Shown piece after piece: positions 1-7,695 of a stretch of 64,000 nucleotides of DNA. The first letter of the stretch is position 1; each line of letters begins with the position of its first letter. The notes under the pieces were generated by a model that was given only the letters and a program-made list of their open reading frames with translations, searched no databases and had not been told where the DNA came from. The position numbers and the translations under genes were made by a program. The DNA comes from Massilia niastensis DSM 21313 (lineage in GTDB: Bacteria; Pseudomonadota; Gammaproteobacteria; Burkholderiales; Burkholderiaceae_D), in contig NZ_KB908086.1 in NCBI RefSeq assembly GCF_000382345.1, positions 1 to 64,000 of the forward strand, written 5' to 3'.

Positions 1-144
1 CCGCTGGCCGCCACCGGCGTGCGCCTGACCGTCACCCTGGCGCGCGCGCTGCGCAAGCAGAACTCGCGCTACGGCGTGGCCTCGGCCTGCATCGGCGGCG
101 GGCAGGGCATCGCGATCCTGCTCGAGAACCCCGACTTCGAATAA
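1..144 (+). CDS. Thiolase (acetyl-CoA acetyltransferase), C-terminal end, partial
   Basis: Only the last 47 codons lie in the window; the gene enters from the left edge in frame and stops with TAA. The residues PLAATG at the start and CIGGGQG near the end are the C-terminal thiolase signatures: the first normally follows the active-site His, and the Cys of the second is the acid/base cysteine. Thiolases cleave 3-ketoacyl-CoA with CoA, or condense two acetyl-CoA. The SDR gene follows after 32 bp and is a 3-hydroxyacyl-CoA dehydrogenase type, so the two look like consecutive beta-oxidation steps in one operon. Which thiolase subfamily it belongs to cannot be judged from this fragment. Confidence 0.88.
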   Translation, partial: PLAATGVRLTVTLARALRKQNSRYGVASACIGGGQGIAILLENPDFE

Positions 145-176
145 GCACTTTTTATATAGCAGCAAAGGGAGAATAC

Positions 177-941
177 ATGGACGTGCAAGGAAAATCGGTC
201 CTCGTGACCGGCGGCGCCTCGGGCCTGGGCGCGGAAACGGTGCGCCGCCTGGCCAAGGCCGGCGCCAAAGTGGCGGTACTCGACGTCAACCTGGCCGCGG
301 CCGAAGCGCTGGCCGACGAGATTGGCGGCATCGCCTGCGGCTGCGACATCACCGACACCGCCAGCGTGCAGCAGGCCATGCATGCGGCGCGCGAGCGCCA
401 CGGCCCGGCGCGCGTGCTGGTCAACTGCGCCGGCATCGGCGGCGCCAGGCGCCTGGTCGGCCGCGACGGCGCGCCGATGCCGCTGGAAGACTTCAGCCGC
501 ATCGTGTCGGTCAACCTGATCGGCACCTTCAACGTGATCCGCCTGGTGGCGGCCGAGATGGTGGCGCAGGAAGCCCTGGAAGACGGCGAACGCGGCGTGA
601 TCATCATGACCTCGTCGGTGGCGGCCTATGACGGCCAGGTGGGGCAGGAAGCCTACGCGGCCTCGAAGGGCGGCCTGACCTCGCTGACCCTGCCGCTGGC
701 GCGCGACCTGGCGCAGTTCGGCGTGCGCGTGATGACCATCGCCCCGGGCCTGTTCATGACGCCGCTGCTGTTCAAGCTGCCGGAAGAGGTGCAGCAGTCG
801 CTGGCCTCGTCGATTCCTTTCCCCAAGCGTCTCGGCAAGGCCGAGGAGTTCGCCCAGCTGGCCGAGCACATCGTCGGCAACCTGTCGCTGAACGGCGAAG
901 TCATCCGCCTCGACGGCGGCCTGCGCCTGCCGCCGCGCTGA
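177..941 (+). CDS. SDR-family 3-hydroxyacyl-CoA dehydrogenase (HSD17B10/FadB2x-like)
   Basis: This 254-aa cytoplasmic short-chain dehydrogenase starts with an NAD-binding TGGASGLG loop (residues 11-18). It has the NCAG motif and the catalytic Ser, Tyr and Lys in the segment SSVAAYDG...YAASKGG. Family members that resemble it oxidise 3-hydroxyacyl-CoA or 3-hydroxy-2-methylbutyryl-CoA with NAD+. Its length matches the family (about 255 aa). The start is supported by AGGGAG 8 bp upstream. It lies directly after a thiolase and is closed by a terminator, so it is the last gene of that operon. The substrate is inferred from the family and the thiolase neighbour, not shown by sequence. Confidence 0.88.
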   Translation: MDVQGKSVLVTGGASGLGAETVRRLAKAGAKVAVLDVNLAAAEALADEIGGIACGCDITDTASVQQAMHAARERHGPARVLVNCAGIGGARRLVGRDGAPMPLEDFSRIVSVNLIGTFNVIRLVAAEMVAQEALEDGERGVIIMTSSVAAYDGQVGQEAYAASKGGLTSLTLPLARDLAQFGVRVMTIAPGLFMTPLLFKLPEEVQQSLASSIPFPKRLGKAEEFAQLAEHIVGNLSLNGEVIRLDGGLRLPPR

Positions 942-984
942 TCGCGCTGATCGCGCCCCAACCGCTCCGGCACCTGGTCTCCTC

Positions 985-1024
985 GCCCCCTTCCATGCTC
1001 CGGCGTGGGAGGGGGCATTTTTTT
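985..1024 (+). terminator. Rho-independent terminator after the SDR gene
   Basis: An 11-bp stem (985-995 with 1006-1016, one mismatch) is followed at once by a run of seven T. It closes the thiolase-SDR operon and separates it from the downstream hydrolase genes. Confidence 0.85.
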
Positions 1025-1057
1025 GCTTCCTCACGGATGAGCAGGAAGAACTGCGGC

Positions 1058-1285
1058 ATTCAGGGTCAGGTCTGTCATTCGGACATGGACGCACAAGCTT
1101 TGCGAAATCTCAAAACGGTTCTAACTATGCTGAGACCTTTTCCTCGTTCCGACATAGTCCGTTGTGCGCCGGTTGCGGTAACAAAGCTGAGCCGAGCATT
1201 GACGAGTTTGGGATAAGCAAACCGGCATTGTGAGATTGAGCAAAGGTGCGCGCTCGGTGTCCGAATGTCAGACCTGACCCTGAAT
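1058..1285. repeat. Inverted-repeat element (MITE/REP-like), about 228 bp
   Basis: The left end (1058-1085) and the right end (1258-1285) are inverted copies over 28 bp with a single mismatch. The similarity continues inwards in a diverged form for roughly 20 more bp on each side. No convincing coding sequence lies inside. It sits alone in a 499-bp gene-free stretch between a terminator and the promoter of the hydrolase genes. It could be a non-autonomous transposon relic or a REP doublet of the kind mobilised by RAYT transposases. No transposase is present in the window to decide between them. Confidence 0.75.
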
Positions 1286-1360
1286 GTCGGGGTGGTTGGG
1301 AGGCAGCGCGACGCGATGGATTCCATCGTTACATAGTTGATACAAAAATGACGTCATTCC

Positions 1361-1410
1361 TGTTTGCTTTCACCCAGTTCGATTATAAAATTTAATAAAT
1401 ATAATTAATA
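1361..1410 (+). promoter_or_regulatory. AT-rich promoter region upstream of the tandem hydrolase genes
   Basis: A sharply AT-rich stretch in otherwise GC-rich DNA holds two -10-like hexamers, TATAAA (1384-1389) and TATAAT (1400-1405). Neither has a good -35 at the ideal distance. The region ends about 30 bp before the first hydrolase start. The exact start site cannot be decided by eye. Confidence 0.35.
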
Positions 1411-1440
1411 ACTAAAACGATAACACCACGGAGACACACG

Positions 1441-2505
1441 ATGAAGCCTGCCCGTTCTTTCCTGCTCTGCCTGGCCGCTCTGTCGGCCGCCGGTTCCACC
1501 CTGGCCCAGGCCCCGGCGCCGGCGGCGTCGCGGCACAAGCTGTTTCCCACTGCGCCAGCGCCGGCCTATGTCAGTCCCGACACGCCGCAGGGCAGCGGGC
1601 GCTTCCCGGCCGTGATGGAGGCGGAGTCCAGCCTGGCGACGCATACCATCTACCGTCCGGCCGACCTGGCCGCGCTGGGCAAGGAAAAGCTGCCGGTCGT
1701 GGCCTTCGCCAACGGCGGCTGCGTCAACGTCGGCAACCGTTTCCGCTACTTCCTTTCCGAGATCGCCTCGCATGGCTTCCTGGCGATCGCCACCGGGCCG
1801 ATGGCGCCGAAGGAAGTGGAATCCGCGCTGACCAGTTCCGTCCATCGCGTCGCGCCGGCGCCCGGTTCGCCGGCGGACCTGGTGAAGGGACAGCCGCAAG
1901 GGGAGGGCAACGCGCGTCCGTCCCAGACCACGGCCAAACAGCTGCTCGACGCGGTGAACTGGGCGATCGCGGAAAACACCCGCAAGGGCGGCAAGTACGA
2001 GGGCCGCATCGACACCGGCAAGGTCGCGGTGATGGGCCAGTCCTGCGGCGGCCTGCAGGCCATCGACGCCGGCCACGATCCGCGCGTGACCACGGTCGGC
2101 GTCTGGAACAGCGGCACCTTCCCCGAGCAGGGGCGCAGCTGGACGATGGCGGCTGCGCAGGCCGACAAGGCCGACCTGAAGACCTTGCGCGTCCCCGTGC
2201 TCTACGTGTCCGGCGAACCTGCCGACGTCGCTTACCCGAACGCGGAAGACGATTTCGAGCGCATCGAGGCGCCCGTGTTCCGGGCCTGGCGCGAACAGAC
2301 CGGCCATCTCGGGACCTACCAGGAACCGAACGGCGGCGCCTACGGCCAGGTGGCGGCGGCCTGGCTGCAGTGGCAGCTGAAGGGCGACCAGAAGGCTGCG
2401 CGCCAGTTCGTCGGCGCCGACTGCGGCCTGTGCACCAAACCCGAATGGCACGTCAAGAGCCGGGGCCTGGGCGCCGCCGGCACGGCCAAGCTCGTGGCCA
2501 AATGA
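1441..2505 (+). CDS. Secreted alpha/beta-hydrolase, paralogue 1
   Basis: This 354-aa protein has a signal peptide (about 23 residues, cleavage after STLAQ). The nucleophile motif GQSCG puts the catalytic Ser at about residue 201. An Asp (about 262, in GEPADVAY) and a His (about 289, in QTGHLGTY) complete a plausible triad. The mature protein has four cysteines, one next to the nucleophile and two in a C-terminal DCGLC motif, which suggests disulfides in an exported enzyme. The substrate is unknown; the fold allows ester, polyester or amide hydrolysis. GGAG precedes the start by 7 bp. A paralogue follows after 37 bp and another lies in the receptor operon downstream. I recognise the fold but not a named family. 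Confidence 0.82.
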   Translation: MKPARSFLLCLAALSAAGSTLAQAPAPAASRHKLFPTAPAPAYVSPDTPQGSGRFPAVMEAESSLATHTIYRPADLAALGKEKLPVVAFANGGCVNVGNRFRYFLSEIASHGFLAIATGPMAPKEVESALTSSVHRVAPAPGSPADLVKGQPQGEGNARPSQTTAKQLLDAVNWAIAENTRKGGKYEGRIDTGKVAVMGQSCGGLQAIDAGHDPRVTTVGVWNSGTFPEQGRSWTMAAAQADKADLKTLRVPVLYVSGEPADVAYPNAEDDFERIEAPVFRAWREQTGHLGTYQEPNGGAYGQVAAAWLQWQLKGDQKAARQFVGADCGLCTKPEWHVKSRGLGAAGTAKLVAK

Positions 2506-2542
2506 TCGCCGCCGATTCCCATCACAACATGAGAGACACCCG

Positions 2543-3595
2543 ATGAAGCTTGCACCTTCCATGCTGTTGTGCGCCGCCGCATTCTCCGCGGCCGGCTCCG
2601 CCCTGGCCCAGCCGGTGGAGCGCGAACCGCACAAGCGCTTCCCCATGGCGCCGCCGCCGGCGTATGTCAGCCCCGACACGCCGCAGGGCAGCGGGCGCTT
2701 CCCGGCCGTGATGGAGGCGGAGTCCAGCCTGGCGACGCATACCATCTACCGTCCGGCCAAGCTGGCCGCGCTGGGCAAGGAAAAGCTGCCGGTCGTGGCC
2801 TTCGCCAACGGCGGCTGCGTCAACGTCGGCAACCGCTTCCGCTACTTCCTTTCCGAGATCGCCTCGCATGGCTTCCTGGCGATCGCCATCGGGCCGATGG
2901 GACCGAAGGAAGTCGAGAGCAAGCTGTCGAGCTCCGACTATCGCGCCGCGCCGGCGCCGGGTTCCCCGGCGGCCGTGGCCGGAAAGCCGGCGGCGCCGGA
3001 TGGCCAGCGCCTGGCCCCGACCACGCCGAAGCAGCTGCTCGACGCGGTGGACTGGGCGATCGCCGAGAACAGCCGCAAGGGCGGCAAGTACGAGGGACGC
3101 ATCGATACCGGCAAGGTCGCGGTCATGGGCCAGTCCTGCGGCGGCCTGCAGGCCGTCGATGCCGCCCACGATCCGCGCGTGACCACCTTCGGTGTCTGGA
3201 ACAGCGGCACCTTCCCGAAGGATGGGTTTGCGTGGGGGCTGGCCGCCGCCAGGGCCGACAAGGCCGACCTGAAGAAGCTGCGCATCCCCGCCCTCTACGT
3301 CTCCGGCGAGCCGTCCGACGTCGCCTATCCGAACGCCGACGATGACTTCGAACAGCTGCAAGGTCCCGTGTTCCGCGCCTGGCGCGAGCAGACCGGCCAC
3401 GCCGGCACCTACCGCGAACCGAATGGCGGCGCCTTCGGCCAGGTGGCGGTGGCATGGCTGCAGTGGCAGCTCAAGGGCGACGAGAAGGCCGCGCGCCAGT
3501 TCGTCGGGCCCGACTGCGGCCTGTGCGCCAAGCCGGAGTGGAAAGTCAAAGGCAAGAACCTGGGCCTGGAGAGTGGAAAGCTGGTATCGAAGTGA
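2543..3595 (+). CDS. Secreted alpha/beta-hydrolase, paralogue 2
   Basis: This is a 350-aa tandem paralogue of the preceding gene with the same layout: signal peptide ending SALAQ, conserved NGGCVNVGNRFRYF block, GQSCG nucleophile, GEPSDVAYPN acid and QTGHAGTY histidine segments, and C-terminal DCGLC. A GAGAG Shine-Dalgarno lies upstream. One internal stretch is almost identical in DNA to paralogue 1, while the remainder has diverged clearly. The gene ends at a strong terminator, so the two hydrolases probably form a bicistronic unit separate from the receptor operon. Export to the periplasm or outside is inferred from the signal peptide. Confidence 0.82.
   Translation: MKLAPSMLLCAAAFSAAGSALAQPVEREPHKRFPMAPPPAYVSPDTPQGSGRFPAVMEAESSLATHTIYRPAKLAALGKEKLPVVAFANGGCVNVGNRFRYFLSEIASHGFLAIAIGPMGPKEVESKLSSSDYRAAPAPGSPAAVAGKPAAPDGQRLAPTTPKQLLDAVDWAIAENSRKGGKYEGRIDTGKVAVMGQSCGGLQAVDAAHDPRVTTFGVWNSGTFPKDGFAWGLAAARADKADLKKLRIPALYVSGEPSDVAYPNADDDFEQLQGPVFRAWREQTGHAGTYREPNGGAFGQVAVAWLQWQLKGDEKAARQFVGPDCGLCAKPEWKVKGKNLGLESGKLVSK
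2663..2888 (+). repeat. Near-identical tract shared with paralogue 1 (1567-1792)
   Basis: About 226 bp of paralogue 2 match paralogue 1 at 1567-1792 with about four differences, whereas the flanking coding DNA of the same genes differs at many positions. This is the pattern left by recent gene conversion or unequal crossing-over between tandem copies. The tract encodes the region from the N-terminal proline-rich segment through the GGC and FRYFLSEIASHGF blocks. Confidence 0.7.
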
Positions 3596-3664
3596 TCACG
3601 CAGACGGCGAAGGCCTGGAGCTACGTGGGCCTGCCACTGTAAGGAAAGACAGCATGTCTCCATT

Positions 3665-3703
3665 CCCGCGACCGCACTCCTGAAGTGCCTCGCGGGTTTT
3701 TTT
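3665..3703 (+). terminator. Rho-independent terminator after hydrolase 2
   Basis: A 7-bp GC-rich stem (3665-3671 with 3690-3696), extended by an inner GCACT/AGTGC stem, is followed by seven T. It separates the tandem hydrolases from the receptor operon. Confidence 0.85.
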
Positions 3704-3733
3704 ATCGTGGCTTCGAAACAACACACTTTAGGC

Positions 3734-3768
3734 TTTGCATTTCCGCCGAAATGGTTATAAGCTATAAC
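3734..3768 (+). promoter_or_regulatory. Promoter and 15-bp palindromic operator candidate of the receptor operon
   Basis: A -35-like TTTGCA (3734-3739) lies 16 bp before a -10-like TATAAG (3756-3761). The -10 is embedded in the perfect inverted repeat GTTATA-AGC-TATAAC (3754-3768), a position from which a bound repressor would block RNA polymerase. The receptor gene starts 37 bp further on. The binding protein is unknown; the small HTH protein at the far end of the operon is one candidate. Confidence 0.5.
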
Positions 3769-3805
3769 AAATATAAGAAATAACTACTTCCTTAGGAGAC
3801 GTACA

Positions 3806-6628
3806 ATGAAAAGCACTTCCCGCGCCAATTCGAACGATCTTTCCTACCACTGCGGCCGTGGCCACGCCCCGGAACGCATGACCGCGGTGGCCTTCGCCGC
3901 GTTCTGCCTGGCCGCCGGCCTCCCGGCCGCCGCCATCGCCCAGGAAGCGCAGCCGGCGCCTGCCGCGACCGAAGCCGCCAACGTCGCGCCGGCGCCTGAA
4001 GCGGTCGTCGCACAGGCGCCGGTGGCGCAGCTGGCGCCGGCCGCGCCGAGCGCCCCGGCGGCGGACAACCAGGTCATCGTGACCGGCAGCCGCATCCGCG
4101 GCGTCGCGCCAGTCGGTTCCCCGGTGATCTCGGTCACCCGCGCCGACATCGACAACTCGGGCGCAACCAGCACCGCAGGCCTGCTGCAGGAAGTGCCGCA
4201 GGTGATGAACCTTGGCGTGTCCGATTCCTCGCGCGGCCAGGCTGGCGGTTCCGGCAACATCACCTACGGTTCCTCGGTCAACCTGCGCGGCATCGGTCCG
4301 TATGCCACCCTGGCCCTGATCAACGGTCACCGCGTGGTTGCACAGGGCACGACCGGCGCCAGCATCGACCCGTCCGTCATTCCGATGCTGGCGCTGCAGC
4401 GCGTCGAGGTGGTGGCCGACGGCGCGTCCGCGATCTACGGTTCGGACGCCGTCGCCGGCGTGGTCAACCTGATCATGCGCCGCAACGTCAAGGGCGTCGA
4501 AGGCTTCGTCCGCTACGGCAAGGGCGACGACTACAACGAGCGCCAGGCCGGCCTGCTGGTCGGCCACGAGTGGAAGGGCGGCCAGTTCGTCGCCACCTTC
4601 CAGCACGACACCCGCGGCGCGCTGAGCGGCCTGGATCGCGACTTCTACAGCGGCGACCTGCGTGCCCGCGGCGGCCGCGATTTCCGCTCCAACCAGTGCC
4701 AGCCGGGCAATATCATCATCAACGGCACTTCCTACGCGATCCCCCAGGGCGGCGTCACCGCAGCCAATGCCGGCGCGCTGGTGCCGGGCACCGCGAACAT
4801 GTGCGACAACCTGAAGTACTTCGACCTGCTGCCGCGCCAGGAACGCAACAGCGGCGCCTTCACCTTCGACCAGAAACTCGGCAACGGCTTCTCCCTGTAT
4901 GCCGACGGCTTCGCCACCCGCCGCGAGTACTACCTGCGCCGGGCGCTGACGGCGGCCAACTTCAACGTGCCGTCCACCAATCCATTCTATGTGCGTCCGG
5001 TCGGCGCACCGGCCGGCACCTCGGAGACGGTCGCCTACTCGTTCGGCGACCAGCTGCCGACCAACGATGCGAGCGGCTTCTCGCGCAGCCTGAACGCCAC
5101 CGTCGGCATCGACAAGACCTTCGGCAACGGCTGGAAGGCCGGCGTGCTGTACACCTACGGCGAGAACGACGACCAGGCGGCGACCTACCTCGGCCTCGAC
5201 AACGCGGCCGTGAACGCGGCGCTGCGCGACACCAATCCGGCGACCGCGCTGAACGTGTTCGGTGGCCCGAACAACCCGGCCACCCTGGCCCGGATCGCGA
5301 GCGACGTTTCGATCTCGCCTGGCCATACCCAGTTCCAGAACGCCCAGGTCAAGGCCGACGGTCCGCTGTTCGAGCTCCCGGGCGGCACGGTGCGCGCGGC
5401 GATCGGTGTCGAGCACCAGCGCATCGAGACAGAAGGCGGCCAGACCAAGGGTCCGAAGCTGACGCCTGAAACGGGCCTGGTCCAGCTCGAACGCAAGATC
5501 GACTCGGCCTACGCCGAGCTGGCGGTCCCGGTCGTCGGCGCCAACAACATGTTGCCTGGCATCTACCGCCTCGACGTCAACGCGGCCATGCGCGTCGACC
5601 GCTACAGCGACGTCGGCACCACCAACAATCCGAAGGTCGGCGCCAACTGGTCGCCGGTAAAGGGTGTGACCGTGCACGGCAGCTACGGCACCTCGTTCCG
5701 CGCGCCGGGACTGACCCAGGTCCGCGGCTTCGCCAACAACGGCCGCGGCGGCCTGTACGTCCAGAACTACTCGGATCCGACCATCGGCGGCGCGCTGCGC
5801 CAGGGCGTGGCCTTCAACGGTCCGAGCGACGAGCTGACCCCGGAAACCGCTCGCACCCGCTCGATCGGCGTGGATTGGGAACCGAAGTGGGGCCGCAACA
5901 CCAAGCTCAGCCTGACCTATTTCGACATCCTGTACGAAAACCAGATCACCGGCTCGCTGTCCGACCTGACCGTGCTGAACCGCGAGGCGCAACTGGCCGG
6001 CACTGGCGTGATCACCCGCAATCCGTCGCCGGAACTGGTGGCCCAGATGACGCGTGACTACGTGGTGGCGTCCGGCGTGCTGCCGGCCACCTGGACCCTG
6101 CTGATCGACGGCCGCAACAAGAACCTCGGCAAATCGCAGACCAACGGCATCGACTTCCAGGCCAGCACCCGCATCGTGACCGATGACTACGGCAACTTCG
6201 GCCTTGGCATCGCCGGCACCTACTTCACGAAGTACGAAGTCGCGCAGAGCCCGGGCGCCGAGATGGCGGATCAGCTGAACCTGATCTTCAACCCGATCCG
6301 CTTCAAGACCCGCCTGAGCACCAACTGGAGCAAGGATTCGTGGTATGCCAACGTGTACGTGAACTTCGCCCGCAGCTACGCCAACAACCTGACCAATCCA
6401 GTGCAGCGCGTCGGCAGCCACACCACGGTCGATGCCCGCATCGCTTATGAACTGGACGGCGGTTGGCTGAGCGGCACCACGCTGGCGCTGAGCGCGACCA
6501 ACCTGTTCGACCGCAAGCCGCCGTTCGTCAACCTGGCCCAGAGCACCAACGGTGGCGGCGGCTTCGACCCGACCATGACCAACCCGGTCGGCCGCGTCGT
6601 CTCGCTGTCCCTGAACAAGCGCTTCTGA
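3806..6628 (+). CDS. TonB-dependent outer-membrane receptor
   Basis: The 940-aa protein has a long N-terminal export signal (hydrophobic part about residues 25-45), then an Ala/Pro-rich linker. The plug domain opens with VIVTGSRIRG (about residues 91-100), contains the conserved NLRGIG and VEVVADGASAIYGSDAVAGVVN segments, and is followed by a 22-strand barrel ending in aromatic Phe. Such receptors import substrates too large or scarce for porins, using TonB energy. AGGAG lies 7 bp before the start. It heads an operon with secreted hydrolases and CoA enzymes, so it probably imports hydrolysis products or oligomers rather than iron. This is inference; the sequence does not identify the ligand. 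Confidence 0.93.
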   Translation: MKSTSRANSNDLSYHCGRGHAPERMTAVAFAAFCLAAGLPAAAIAQEAQPAPAATEAANVAPAPEAVVAQAPVAQLAPAAPSAPAADNQVIVTGSRIRGVAPVGSPVISVTRADIDNSGATSTAGLLQEVPQVMNLGVSDSSRGQAGGSGNITYGSSVNLRGIGPYATLALINGHRVVAQGTTGASIDPSVIPMLALQRVEVVADGASAIYGSDAVAGVVNLIMRRNVKGVEGFVRYGKGDDYNERQAGLLVGHEWKGGQFVATFQHDTRGALSGLDRDFYSGDLRARGGRDFRSNQCQPGNIIINGTSYAIPQGGVTAANAGALVPGTANMCDNLKYFDLLPRQERNSGAFTFDQKLGNGFSLYADGFATRREYYLRRALTAANFNVPSTNPFYVRPVGAPAGTSETVAYSFGDQLPTNDASGFSRSLNATVGIDKTFGNGWKAGVLYTYGENDDQAATYLGLDNAAVNAALRDTNPATALNVFGGPNNPATLARIASDVSISPGHTQFQNAQVKADGPLFELPGGTVRAAIGVEHQRIETEGGQTKGPKLTPETGLVQLERKIDSAYAELAVPVVGANNMLPGIYRLDVNAAMRVDRYSDVGTTNNPKVGANWSPVKGVTVHGSYGTSFRAPGLTQVRGFANNGRGGLYVQNYSDPTIGGALRQGVAFNGPSDELTPETARTRSIGVDWEPKWGRNTKLSLTYFDILYENQITGSLSDLTVLNREAQLAGTGVITRNPSPELVAQMTRDYVVASGVLPATWTLLIDGRNKNLGKSQTNGIDFQASTRIVTDDYGNFGLGIAGTYFTKYEVAQSPGAEMADQLNLIFNPIRFKTRLSTNWSKDSWYANVYVNFARSYANNLTNPVQRVGSHTTVDARIAYELDGGWLSGTTLALSATNLFDRKPPFVNLAQSTNGGGGFDPTMTNPVGRVVSLSLNKRF

Positions 6629-6648
6629 GCTTGATGAGGAACCTGTCG

Positions 6649-7695
6649 ATGAAACCGGTACTTCAAGCCGTCCTGATGCTGGCCGCCACCTGCGCGGCCG
6701 GCGCAAGCCTGGCCCAGGAGCGGGCGCCGGAGAAGGAATTCCCGGCGCCGCCGCCGCCGCCCTACGTCACGCCGGACACGCCGCAGGGCAGCGGCCCGTT
6801 CGGCGCGGTGATGGAAGTCGATCCGGGCCTGCCGACGCACACGGTGTACCGCCCGGCCGACCTGGCGAAGCTCGGCAACGCGAAGCTGCCGATCCTGGCC
6901 TGGGGCAACGGCGCCTGCATCAACGTCGGCAACCGCTTCCGCTACTTCCTCAGCGAGATCGCCTCGCACGGCTTCATCGCCGTCGCGACCGGACCGATCG
7001 GACCGAAGGAAGCGGAAGGGCGCGCCACCAGCGAAAGCCTGCGCGGCACCCCGGCGGCCGGTTCGCCGGGCGCCCTCAACCCGGTCCCGGCCGGCGCCGG
7101 CAGCCGCCGTCCGGCGGACACCACCGCCGCCCAGCTGCGCGACGCGATCACCTGGGCGATCGCCGAGAACAGCCGACCCGGCAGCAAGTACCAGGGCCGG
7201 CTGGACACCACCAGGGTGGCGGTGATGGGCCAGTCCTGCGGCGGCGTGCAGGCGATCGACGCCGCCCACGACCCGCGCGTGAGCACCTTCGGCGTGTGGA
7301 ACAGCGGCGCCTTCCCGGTCAAGGGGCGCGCCTGGGAAATCGCGGCCGCCAACGCCGACAAGGAAGTGCTCAAGACCCTGAAGATCCCCGCGATCTACAT
7401 CTCGGGCGAGCCCTCGGATGTCGCGTTCAAGAATGCCGACGACGACTTCGAGCGCCTCGACGGCCCGGTGTTCCGCGGCTGGCGCGAGCAGACCGGCCAC
7501 GGCGGCACCTACCGCGAGCCGAACGGCGGCGAGTTCGGCGAGGTCGGCGCGGCCTGGCTGAAGTGGCAGCTGAAGGGCGACCAGCAGGCCGCGAAGATGT
7601 TCGTGGGTAGCGACTGCGGCCTGTGCAAGCGTCCGAACTGGCACGTGAAGAGCAAGAACCTGAGCACCGCGGCCAGCGCCAAGGGACAGCCATGA
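6649..7695 (+). CDS. Secreted alpha/beta-hydrolase, paralogue 3
   Basis: This 348-aa protein is related to the two tandem hydrolases upstream but more distant: signal peptide ending SLAQ, NGACINVGNRFRYF block, GQSCG nucleophile, GEPSDVAF acid and QTGHGGTY histidine segments, and DCGLC near the C-terminus. I chose the ATG at 6649 because AGGA lies 8 bp upstream and the signal peptide then matches the paralogues; an in-frame ATG at 6634 adds five residues. It follows the receptor by 20 bp and overlaps the next gene by four bases (ATGA), so it is translated in the receptor operon. Its last residues KGQP recur in two unrelated proteins of this operon. Confidence 0.82.
   Translation: MKPVLQAVLMLAATCAAGASLAQERAPEKEFPAPPPPPYVTPDTPQGSGPFGAVMEVDPGLPTHTVYRPADLAKLGNAKLPILAWGNGACINVGNRFRYFLSEIASHGFIAVATGPIGPKEAEGRATSESLRGTPAAGSPGALNPVPAGAGSRRPADTTAAQLRDAITWAIAENSRPGSKYQGRLDTTRVAVMGQSCGGVQAIDAAHDPRVSTFGVWNSGAFPVKGRAWEIAAANADKEVLKTLKIPAIYISGEPSDVAFKNADDDFERLDGPVFRGWREQTGHGGTYREPNGGEFGEVGAAWLKWQLKGDQQAAKMFVGSDCGLCKRPNWHVKSKNLSTAASAKGQP

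Noticed and set aside
1075-1326. Short open frames inside the inverted-repeat element
   Set aside because: They overlap the repeat arms on both strands, lack ribosome-binding sites and show no family features.
3755-6706. 983-codon open frame on the minus strand opposite the receptor gene
   Set aside because: It is the antisense shadow of a high-GC gene; the plus strand encodes a full receptor with domain motifs and a ribosome-binding site.
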